A stretch of 5,530 bases of DNA from Bacteroidota bacterium (lineage in GTDB: Bacteria; Bacteroidota; Bacteroidia; UBA7662), in contig VGFN01000072.1 in the NCBI GenBank assembly GCA_016868875.1, forward strand, positions 1 through 5,530. Reading direction: 5' to 3'. This document shows positions 1 through 5,530 of this stretch, piece after piece. The notes below the pieces were generated by a model. The model was given only the letters and a program-made list of their open reading frames with translations, was not told the origin of the DNA and did no database searches. The stretch's first letter is position 1. Each line of letters starts with the position of its first letter. A program made the position numbers and the translations under genes.

Positions 1-1
1 A

Positions 2-370
2 GGCCATGACCACGATGCTCCTGGCAATCCATACGAGTCTTTTGCCAAGCAACTAAGAAGAGATTTGGTGATCGATGTTTTGCTCAAAAACCATCGTGTG
101 GAAATTACCAGAGAGGATTTGTTGGAAGAAGCCGAAGAGAGACTCTTTAGGCAATTTTCTTCCTACGGCATCTCGCCAGAACAAATTCCATTGCGCAAAT
201 ATGCCGAGGATTACTTGCGCAAGGAATCCAACGAATCTTCGGTGTACTACAACCTCAAATACCGTAAGGCCGAAGATATTTTGCGAGAGCAAATTCAAAC
301 CGTTTCGACAGTTGTGGACTATCCAACCTTCAAAGCGGAATGGGATAGCATTTTTGCTCCTCAGCAGTAG
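2..370 (+). CDS. tig: Trigger factor, C-terminal part (5' end outside window)
   Basis: This is the last 122 residues of a protein whose reading frame is open to the left edge, so the gene is 5'-truncated by the window. I identify it as trigger factor, the ribosome-bound chaperone with peptidyl-prolyl isomerase activity that shelters nascent chains. The visible part is the helical C-terminal (substrate-cradle) domain. Near residues 21-45 the pattern LVIDVLLKNHRVEITREDL matches the family's 'vxdxLlexxxveixxedL' segment. It is followed by EEAEERLFRQFSSYG, a 'KYAEDYLRKE' helix and a final charged helix, ending FAPQQ. The ribosome-binding and PPIase domains lie outside the window. The position directly upstream of clpP and clpX on the same strand is the usual tig-clpP-clpX order and strongly supports the call. 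An apparent TTG start at 65 is internal, because the homologous sequence continues upstream in frame. The C-terminal domain is poorly conserved, so the name rests partly on context. Confidence 0.85.
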   Translation, partial: GHDHDAPGNPYESFAKQLRRDLVIDVLLKNHRVEITREDLLEEAEERLFRQFSSYGISPEQIPLRKYAEDYLRKESNESSVYYNLKYRKAEDILREQIQTVSTVVDYPTFKAEWDSIFAPQQ

Positions 371-428
371 GAAGGTTCAGAGGCCAAACATTGAATATAC
401 ACAGCCATCGTTCATTAAATTTTGAAAC

Positions 429-1118
429 ATGAATTTTTCCAAGGAATTTGATTCTTTTGCCCGTGGTCATCTGGGGATGCACGCCAAGGCGGTTGAAGGC
501 GGTCTAAGCCGTCAACTTCAGGGCTTTACTCCGTATATCATCGAAGAAAGACCCATGAACATCGCGTCCATGGACGTGTTTTCGCGCTTGATGATGGATC
601 GAATCATTTTTATGGGAGTTGGGGTTACCAACGAAGTCGCTAACATTATTCAGGCACAATTGCTGTTCTTGGATTCGGTGGATTCTTCCAGGGATATCCA
701 AATTTACATCAACAGCCCAGGGGGTTCGGTTTATGCGGGTTTGGGGATTTACGACACCATGCAATTTATTTCAGCCGATGTGGCTACCATCTGTACCGGA
801 ATGGCGGCATCCATGGGTGCAGTGCTGTTATGTGCCGGTGCCCCCGGCAAAAGAACAGCCCTCAAGCATGCCAGGGTCATGATTCACCAACCCATGAGCG
901 GTATGCAGGGCCAAGTGACGGAAATGGAAATTGCCTTGAAGGAAACCCTCAAGGTTCGGGACGAATTGTATCAAATTTTGGCGGATCATAGCGGTCAATC
1001 CTTGGAGAAGATCACCAACGATTCGGACCGTGATTACTGGATGAGCGCTACGGAAGCCAAAGAATACGGAATGATTGACGACGTTCTTGTCAAAAACCCC
1101 AAAGCCAAAACCGCCTAA
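429..1118 (+). CDS. clpP: ATP-dependent Clp protease proteolytic subunit ClpP
   Basis: The product is a 229-residue ClpP, the serine peptidase that forms a double heptameric chamber in the cytoplasm and degrades proteins fed in by ClpX. The catalytic triad is visible by alignment with E. coli ClpP: Ser128 in TGMAASMGA, His153 in MIHQP and Asp202 in DSDRDYWMSA. The oligomerisation and substrate-binding strand INSPGGSVYAG lies at 94-104. The N-terminus carries about 30 residues before the segment TPYIIEER, which aligns with the mature E. coli N-terminus. The family total is about 200 residues, so a longer leader or propeptide is likely. I keep the ATG at 429 because the opening MNFSKEF resembles the start of other Bacteroidota ClpP proteins (from memory). 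No Shine-Dalgarno is seen; an A-rich stretch precedes the ATG. It lies 58 bp after tig and overlaps clpX by one base, so cotranscription is likely. Confidence 0.97.
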   Translation: MNFSKEFDSFARGHLGMHAKAVEGGLSRQLQGFTPYIIEERPMNIASMDVFSRLMMDRIIFMGVGVTNEVANIIQAQLLFLDSVDSSRDIQIYINSPGGSVYAGLGIYDTMQFISADVATICTGMAASMGAVLLCAGAPGKRTALKHARVMIHQPMSGMQGQVTEMEIALKETLKVRDELYQILADHSGQSLEKITNDSDRDYWMSATEAKEYGMIDDVLVKNPKAKTA

Positions 1119-2410
1119 TGGCCAACGGTAACCAAGTGACTTGCTCTTTTTGCAGCAGGCCGGTTTCGGAAGCCTCCTTCATGGTGGTGGGAACGGATGG
1201 ACGCATATGCGAGCGCTGCATTCCTGGCGTTTATCGAATGTTTGAGGAAAGAGGGACTGTCCCAAGCCCATCGGAATCAAACAGTCCTTCCACCCCCAAT
1301 TCGAAGAAGCGTTTTCGATCCGAGCAATTCAATCCACGAACCATCAAGGCCTTCCTTGATCAATACGTGGTGGGTCAGGATCACGCCAAAGTGGCCATGT
1401 CGGTCGCGGTCTATAACCATTACCGTCGGATTGGTGAAATAGCCGGGGGACCCGCCAAATCAACGAGCAACAACGACATCGAATTGGAGAAATCCAATAT
1501 GCTGCTGATTGGTGAAACCGGAACCGGCAAAACCCTCTTGGCGAGAACTTTGGCCCGCCTCCTTGCGGTGCCATTTTGCATCGCCGATGCGACGGCCCTG
1601 ACCGAGGCAGGCTATGTGGGGGAGGATGTGGAAAGCATTTTGACACGTTTACTCCAAGCCGCTGATTACAAAGTTGAAGCCGCTCAACGGGGTATCGTGT
1701 ATCTAGATGAGGTTGACAAAATTTCGCGCAAAAGTGATAATCCATCCATTACCAGGGATGTTTCAGGAGAAGGGGTGCAGCAAGCCTTGTTGAAGATGTT
1801 GGAAGGAACGATTGTCAATGTGCCCCCACAAGGAGGCCGAAAGCATCCGGACCAAAAGTATATCGCGTTGGATACCCGGAATATCTTGTTTATGTGCGGT
1901 GGGGCCTTTGATGGCTTGGATCGTATTGTTGCTCGTCGGGTGAATGTTCAATCCATTGGTTTTCGCGCAATGGGGGATCAACAAGCGGACTCGGTCAAAC
2001 GTTCGCTCTTGTCGATGGTGACCCCGGTAGATCTCAAGCAGTACGGATTAATTCCTGAATTGTTAGGCAGACTTCCCATCCTCATGCACTTGGATCCGTT
2101 GGATGCTGCAACCATGCAATTGATTCTGACCCAGCCTCGAAATGCCTTACTCAAGCAATATGTGCAACAATTCGCTGCCGAGGGTATAGCCTTGGATTTT
2201 ACAGAGGAGGCCATTCAGGCCGTAGTTCAACATGCGTCGGAACTCAAATTAGGTGCGCGGGGTCTTCGTTCCATCATGGAGGCTGTTTTGGGGAAGGCCA
2301 TGTTCGAATGGCCGGGTGCGGCAGAACGTCCTGACCGCTATACGGTGACCGAAATAGACGTTGATCAGGGCATCGAACGCGCAGGCCTGAATTTGCGCCA
2401 AGCATCCTGA
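1118..2410 (+). CDS. clpX: ATP-dependent Clp protease ATP-binding subunit ClpX
   Basis: The product is a 430-residue ClpX, the hexameric AAA+ unfoldase that recognises, unfolds and translocates substrates into ClpP. The N-terminal zinc-binding domain has Cys9, Cys12, Cys31 and Cys34 (CX2C-X18-CX2C). A Ser/Pro-rich linker (about 46-62) leads into the ATPase. Key elements are all intact: Walker A GETGTGKT (132-139), pore-1 loop GYVG (165-168), Walker B VYLDE (194-198), the RKH pore loop (241-243), sensor-1 region around DTRNILF (252-258), the ClpP-docking IGF loop (280-282), the arginine-finger motif GRLP with Arg318, and sensor 2 GAR with Arg381. The length is close to E. coli ClpX (about 424). 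The ATG shares its A with the clpP TAA stop (TAATG), so translation by termination-reinitiation is likely. There is no separate ribosome binding site. The intact IGF loop indicates it docks on the adjacent ClpP. Confidence 0.98.
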   Translation: MANGNQVTCSFCSRPVSEASFMVVGTDGRICERCIPGVYRMFEERGTVPSPSESNSPSTPNSKKRFRSEQFNPRTIKAFLDQYVVGQDHAKVAMSVAVYNHYRRIGEIAGGPAKSTSNNDIELEKSNMLLIGETGTGKTLLARTLARLLAVPFCIADATALTEAGYVGEDVESILTRLLQAADYKVEAAQRGIVYLDEVDKISRKSDNPSITRDVSGEGVQQALLKMLEGTIVNVPPQGGRKHPDQKYIALDTRNILFMCGGAFDGLDRIVARRVNVQSIGFRAMGDQQADSVKRSLLSMVTPVDLKQYGLIPELLGRLPILMHLDPLDAATMQLILTQPRNALLKQYVQQFAAEGIALDFTEEAIQAVVQHASELKLGARGLRSIMEAVLGKAMFEWPGAAERPDRYTVTEIDVDQGIERAGLNLRQAS

Positions 2411-2482
2411 ACAATTTCACTTCTGCAGGGTTCTTCTAAGGTCAGGATGGTTTGATCCGTTGCCCTTAATTGTGTAGAGCCC

Positions 2483-3028
2483 ATGAGCCAAATTTCTTCC
2501 ATTGCGGTGGTCTCTGCCACGAGCAGAGTCGATTCTACGACCGCCCAGATTGTTGCCCATTACAGGGATATGCTTGAACGGAATCATGGATGCTCCAGCG
2601 AGCTCTTGGATTTGAAAGAATTGCCCCTTGATTTTTTGAACGCAGTACTTTACCAAAAAGATCGTAATTCCCATCCCGGATGGGCTAGTTGGCAGTCCAA
2701 GGTCAATGCGGCTGATAAATTTGTTTTTGTAATACCGGAATACAACGGGTCGTTTCCGGGAATCCTCAAGTGCTTTGTCGATGCACTTCAGTTCCCTCGA
2801 AGTCTTCGAGGCAAAAAGGCCTCCATGATTGGAATTAGCGACGGGACCCAAGGCGCTGCTTTGGCCATGTCACATTTCGGGGATGTGTTAAACTATGCTG
2901 GCGTCACTACCCTGGCCTTGCGGCCTAGGTTTATTGAGGTCAACAAACACTGGGATGGGCAACGTTTCAGCAATCCCATCTACCAAAATCTCTTCGAAGA
3001 GCACGTCAAGCAGACGGTGGGGATGTGA
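2483..3028 (+). CDS. NADPH-dependent FMN reductase family flavoprotein
   Basis: A 181-residue cytoplasmic protein of the FMN_red / flavodoxin-like fold. The first strand and phosphate loop are IAVVSATSRVDST (7-19). The strongest family signature is PEYNGSFPGILKCFVD (85-100), the flavin-contacting loop and helix of this family. A further conserved-looking segment, ISDGTQGAALAMSHF (118-132), lies near the expected cofactor or dimer region. Members usually bind FMN as dimers and use NAD(P)H to reduce FMN, quinones, azo dyes or metal ions; the actual substrate cannot be read from sequence. The N-terminal loop reads SATSR rather than the common GSxR, which may alter phosphate binding. The gene starts 72 bp after clpX, in the same direction, with no evident terminator or Shine-Dalgarno between, so readthrough is possible. 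No functional link to ClpXP is shown. No in-frame ATG before codon 30 offers an alternative start. Confidence 0.9.
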   Translation: MSQISSIAVVSATSRVDSTTAQIVAHYRDMLERNHGCSSELLDLKELPLDFLNAVLYQKDRNSHPGWASWQSKVNAADKFVFVIPEYNGSFPGILKCFVDALQFPRSLRGKKASMIGISDGTQGAALAMSHFGDVLNYAGVTTLALRPRFIEVNKHWDGQRFSNPIYQNLFEEHVKQTVGM

Positions 3029-3034
3029 GATCCC
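3020..3034. repeat. Short inverted repeat across the reductase stop codon
   Basis: GGGAT and ATCCC flank a five-base GTGAG loop that contains part of the TGA stop of the flavoprotein gene; a flanking G-T pair could add one wobble pair. It sits at the tail-to-tail junction with the protease gene. There is no T-run right after it on the plus or minus strand, so a terminator role is only possible, not shown. Confidence 0.2.
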
Positions 3035-3041
3035 TCGAAAA

Positions 3042-4619
3042 CTATTGGACGATAATTTTGATCGCTTTGGACCAACGCCCTGTACGGGCTTCCAAGGTGT
3101 AGAATCCGGGGGATAGCTTCTCGGTGGCAATTGTCTTCAAAGCTTGAGCGTCCATAACACGGTTTTGGTAAACGGACTGTCCTTGCATCGAGCGGACTGT
3201 GATTTCCATTGCGTCTATGCCCTCGGTTGCGTCTGAGAATTGATAAAACAAGGGTTCGCCCTGACGCAGCACCGTGGGGTAAACCCGAAAATACTGATCG
3301 ATCAAACCGGAGGTCGAAAGCCCAAACGGGGTGGTGGTGGTAAATGAACGGCTGGGTGAGGAGGGAGCGCAGGTGGATGCCGGGTTGAATGGCCGAACGG
3401 TGACGGAGTAATTGCCGTTGGAGGCAAGGTCAGGACCGGTATAAAGCAAGCTGGTATCGCTGACCCAACGCTCAAACATCAAGGTGATTCCCCGGACAAC
3501 CCGCACATAATACATGGTTGCATTCGGTGCCGCGGTCCATTTGAAATACACCCAATTCGCAGGAGATGCTGGAGCACCTGCAGCAGGCTCGATCAAAGTG
3601 GTGCTGCTGCGCACTGAATCGTAGGCAGGCATTGGCGGTAACAAAAGATAAGAGCGAGGTCCGTTACCACCGCTGGTCCCGGTGAGGGTGTAACGCATGA
3701 CATTCATTTGTTCTGCCGAAAATTTATTCTGGCAATTGTCATTCGAATACGACATGAACAAGGTTGCATCCGGCCGAAAGGCATCCCCGTTGATATCGGT
3801 ATCTTGGGGGGCGGCACCGTTGCAGGGCCATCGGTTGCCAATGAAATCTGCCGGGGTATCGCAGAATCGGTCACCGGCCGTAGCGCAATTGGAATTCAAT
3901 CTTGGTGCTGGTTCGTTGGTGTTACGGGTGACCCTTTCGGCAAAAACCCCTTGAGGTTGGGGGCTTGTCCCCTCGAAGGGATGAGGCAGGGCGAGGTAAT
4001 GCCCCATTTCGTGAGCCAATGTGGTGTTACCGGGTTGCGAACAAGGTACGCTCATCATCAAACCACCTTGCCTCAGGGTGGTCCCTGCTCCTGATCCGGG
4101 GAAGGTGGCATAGCCGCACAATCCCATGGCGGACAAATCTACAAAGTGTACATTCACCACCCTGGACATGTTGTAGGTCGTCATTTGGGTATTGCCTTGG
4201 GTCCAGCCAGTATGGTAATACAGGCTACCATCAAAGATGTAATTCGGTAAATCCTTGAGGTAAAACTGTATGCCGGAAGCACGATACTTTTGATTAAGCT
4301 CACATAGGGTCGTCAACAGCGCAGGGACCTGCATATAATTGTTACTGCCCGGCGCACGAACAATATGGGCTTTGAAGGGAATGTATATGCGGGATAGTCC
4401 GCCGGAATCTCTGCGCGTAATGCTCATGTCCAAACCATTGCGGTAGGCTTCGCCAATCGCTTCGAGGTAGGAGAGGTGCTCTGGATCAGGAGATGCAGTA
4501 CCGCAGGTTCCCGGTGACAAAACCTGGGCAACGGAGGGTACTGAGAAAGACCAACTTAAGCCCAAAACCAGGAGCAGACTTAGAGTGGATTTTGCCAAAA
4601 CGATTTTCAAAGGGTTCAT
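3042..4619 (-). CDS. Secreted M43 (pappalysin-like) zinc metalloprotease with type IX sorting domain
   Basis: The product is 525 residues from the ATG at 4619; a TTG at 4634 would add five residues but is less likely. A signal peptide covers about 1-31 (hydrophobic STLSLLLVLGLSWSF, likely cleavage after SVA). The metalloprotease domain spans about 75-315. Its zinc motif HEMGHYLALPH (203-213) provides three histidine ligands and the general-base Glu204. It is followed by GDRFCDTP (249-256) and the Met-turn FMSYSND around Met289. Six cysteines in this domain suggest disulfides. Residues about 350-430 look like a fibronectin-III-type domain (YFKWTAAPNATMYYVRV, then YSVTVRPFN). The last 80 or so residues (FRVYPTVLRQGE, then LSPGFYTLEA and KAIKIIVQ) resemble a Por-type sorting domain recognised by the type IX secretion system. 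It probably degrades extracellular protein or peptides. The usual metzincin glycine (HEXXHXXGXXH) is Ala here. It lies 50 bp downstream of a paralogue and converges on the reductase gene. Confidence 0.92.
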   Translation of the reverse strand: MNPLKIVLAKSTLSLLLVLGLSWSFSVPSVAQVLSPGTCGTASPDPEHLSYLEAIGEAYRNGLDMSITRRDSGGLSRIYIPFKAHIVRAPGSNNYMQVPALLTTLCELNQKYRASGIQFYLKDLPNYIFDGSLYYHTGWTQGNTQMTTYNMSRVVNVHFVDLSAMGLCGYATFPGSGAGTTLRQGGLMMSVPCSQPGNTTLAHEMGHYLALPHPFEGTSPQPQGVFAERVTRNTNEPAPRLNSNCATAGDRFCDTPADFIGNRWPCNGAAPQDTDINGDAFRPDATLFMSYSNDNCQNKFSAEQMNVMRYTLTGTSGGNGPRSYLLLPPMPAYDSVRSSTTLIEPAAGAPASPANWVYFKWTAAPNATMYYVRVVRGITLMFERWVSDTSLLYTGPDLASNGNYSVTVRPFNPASTCAPSSPSRSFTTTTPFGLSTSGLIDQYFRVYPTVLRQGEPLFYQFSDATEGIDAMEITVRSMQGQSVYQNRVMDAQALKTIATEKLSPGFYTLEARTGRWSKAIKIIVQ

Positions 4620-4643
4620 GCTGAGTTGGTTCAATCAGGGCTT

Positions 4644-4657
4644 ACCGGAATGCCGGT
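4644..4657. repeat. Short GC-rich inverted repeat between the two protease genes
   Basis: ACCGG and CCGGT flank a four-base AATG spacer, giving a perfect 5-bp stem in the 50-bp gap between the paralogous protease genes. No T-run follows on the minus strand, so it is not a standard intrinsic terminator. It could be a weak processing or attenuation hairpin, or chance. Confidence 0.25.
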
Positions 4658-4669
4658 TCAGGTCATTGG

Positions 4670-5530
4670 CTACGGTTTGAGGAGTATTCGGTAGGCGTAT
4701 CCTTTGCCGGCCTGGGTGCAGGTCAAAAGATAATGGCCGTAGGGAAGATCCCCCGGTACTTTGACCAAGCGCCCTTCGTCCTCGTTGAAGTCCTGGAAAG
4801 TCCAAACGCTGCGTCCCAACGGATCACGCAAAGTAAGGAGGATGGGAGTACCTGCTTGGAGGCCCTCCAAGGTGAGCAGATCTCCTGCGGCCAAAGCTGT
4901 TGGGTAAACCAAAGGTTTTGAGGTGTTCAGCGCATCGTTGACGCCTGCAAAGACATAGGTTGACGTGGAGAAGCTATCCCTTGGAGAAAACGGTGTGCAC
5001 AAATTGCCTCCGTTTATCCCTCGGACAATCCAGCTGTATTGCCTCATCCCCCTCAGCCTATTCCCCAAGGCATGGTAGAAGGTGTCCTCCACAAGGGTGT
5101 CAAAAACATTGACATTGAACTGAAAGATTTTGATTTGGTAAAGCGAGGCACCGTTGATGGGGGCCCACCGAAAAAGAGCATTGTTAGGAACAACCGTATC
5201 GGTGATCTGCGGGAAGAATTTGGCAGGGTAGGCAGTGATGGCCGGGAAATTCGGGTAAGGATTCAACGTCAGGTATCCCCTGGGCGCATTGGTGCTGTTG
5301 ACGGTAGCTCGCATGGCGGTCATCTGTTGTTCACTGAATCGGGACATGCAATTATCGTTGGAATACGACATGTAATACGAGGAGTCCGGTTTCATCACAT
5401 CGCTGTTCAAATCCAATGCGGTGCGTGATGATGGGCAAGACCAACGACCCGCAATGAAGTCGGATGGGGTATCGCAGAAGCGATCTCCGGCGGTGAAACA
5501 ATTGGCCGAAAGCCGAGGGGCAACCTCATT
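4670..5530 (-). CDS. Second M43-type metalloprotease paralogue, C-terminal part (5' end outside window)
   Basis: 286 codons are visible; the frame is open to the right edge, so the N-terminus, signal peptide and zinc-binding HEXXH helix are not seen. The first 74 residues match the neighbouring protease: NEVAPRL, TAGDRFCDTP (13-22), and the Met-turn YMSYSNDNC with Met54. By hand alignment about 43 of 75 positions are identical to residues 235-309 of the downstream gene. Residues about 115-190 look like a fibronectin-III-type domain (LFRWAPINGASLYQIKIF, then YSWIVRGIN). About 205-286 resembles a type IX sorting domain (LVYPTALAAGD, then LPYGHYLLT and AYRILLKP). An apparent TTG start at 5416 is internal, because homology continues through it. 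The gene ends 50 bp before the start of the downstream copy on the same strand, so the two are probably cotranscribed tandem duplicates of a secreted protease. Catalytic competence cannot be judged from this window. Confidence 0.88.
   Translation of the reverse strand, partial: NEVAPRLSANCFTAGDRFCDTPSDFIAGRWSCPSSRTALDLNSDVMKPDSSYYMSYSNDNCMSRFSEQQMTAMRATVNSTNAPRGYLTLNPYPNFPAITAYPAKFFPQITDTVVPNNALFRWAPINGASLYQIKIFQFNVNVFDTLVEDTFYHALGNRLRGMRQYSWIVRGINGGNLCTPFSPRDSFSTSTYVFAGVNDALNTSKPLVYPTALAAGDLLTLEGLQAGTPILLTLRDPLGRSVWTFQDFNEDEGRLVKVPGDLPYGHYLLTCTQAGKGYAYRILLKP

Noticed and set aside
416..424. TAAATTTTG resembling the Bacteroidota -7 element (TAnnTTTG), with a TTG at 391
   Set aside because: It has one base too many for the consensus, and transcription would begin at or inside the clpP start codon.
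1344..1745. Open frame of 133 codons antisense to clpX
   Set aside because: It lies fully inside a strongly conserved gene and its translation shows no recognisable family or domain; it is a codon-composition shadow.
2445..2458. GGAT...ATCC inverted repeat between clpX and the reductase gene
   Set aside because: The stem is only 4 bp, with a 6-base loop and no T-run; it is too weak to call a terminator.
2417..2851. Open frame of 144 codons on the minus strand over the clpX-reductase gap and reductase gene
   Set aside because: It overlaps most of a recognisable FMN reductase gene on the other strand, and its translation has no recognisable motif.
3708..4094. Plus-strand open frame opposite the protease domain
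   Set aside because: It lies antisense to the zinc-binding and Met-turn region, where coding constraint clearly follows the minus strand.
4620..4634. TTG start giving the complete protease five more residues (MNQLS)
   Set aside because: The ATG at 4617-4619 directly begins a well-formed signal peptide (MNPLKIVLAK followed by a hydrophobic stretch), and TTG starts are uncommon in this phylum.
5414..5416. Apparent start of the second protease at a TTG
   Set aside because: The frame is open to the window edge and the 38 upstream residues align well with the paralogue, so this codon is internal.
5039..5428. Plus-strand open frame of 129 codons opposite the second protease
   Set aside because: It is antisense to a clearly homologous coding region, with no domain signature of its own.

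Overview
The window looks like a chromosomal segment from a member of the phylum Bacteroidota. Three observations point there. The gene order tig-clpP-clpX is on one strand. ClpP carries a TGMAASMG active-site segment and an N-terminal extension of the Bacteroidota type. Two secreted proteins on the other strand end in what look like type IX secretion (Por) C-terminal sorting domains, a system confined to that phylum. No start codon has a convincing Shine-Dalgarno sequence, which also fits. The style of the secreted proteases resembles the Saprospiria/Chitinophagia side of the phylum, but that placement is a guess.

Positions 2-3028 (+ strand) hold the 3' end of trigger factor (tig), then clpP, clpX and a small NADPH-dependent FMN reductase-like flavoprotein. 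clpP and clpX overlap by one base (TAATG) and are probably translationally coupled. Together tig, clpP and clpX are a core proteostasis unit: a ribosome-associated folding chaperone, the proteolytic chamber and its AAA+ unfoldase. All expected catalytic and ring-function motifs of ClpP and ClpX are present. The flavoprotein follows after 72 bp and may be read through from clpX, but nothing ties it functionally to the protease.

Positions 3042-5530 (- strand) converge on this block with only 13 bp between stop codons. They hold two tandem paralogous secreted M43 (pappalysin-like) metalloproteases, 50 bp apart. The downstream copy is complete: signal peptide, M43 domain, fibronectin-III-like domain and sorting domain. 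The upstream copy runs off the right edge, and its zinc-binding helix lies outside the window. The protease-domain tails are well conserved between the copies, while the C-terminal accessory regions have diverged strongly. They are probably exported by the type IX system to the cell surface or medium to degrade protein.

There is no gene-free stretch over 300 bases, and I see no tRNA, rRNA, CRISPR array, insertion sequence or phage gene. I did not find a clearly new system. The most interesting parts are the tandem protease pair and the Gly-to-Ala change in the zinc-binding motif of the complete copy.
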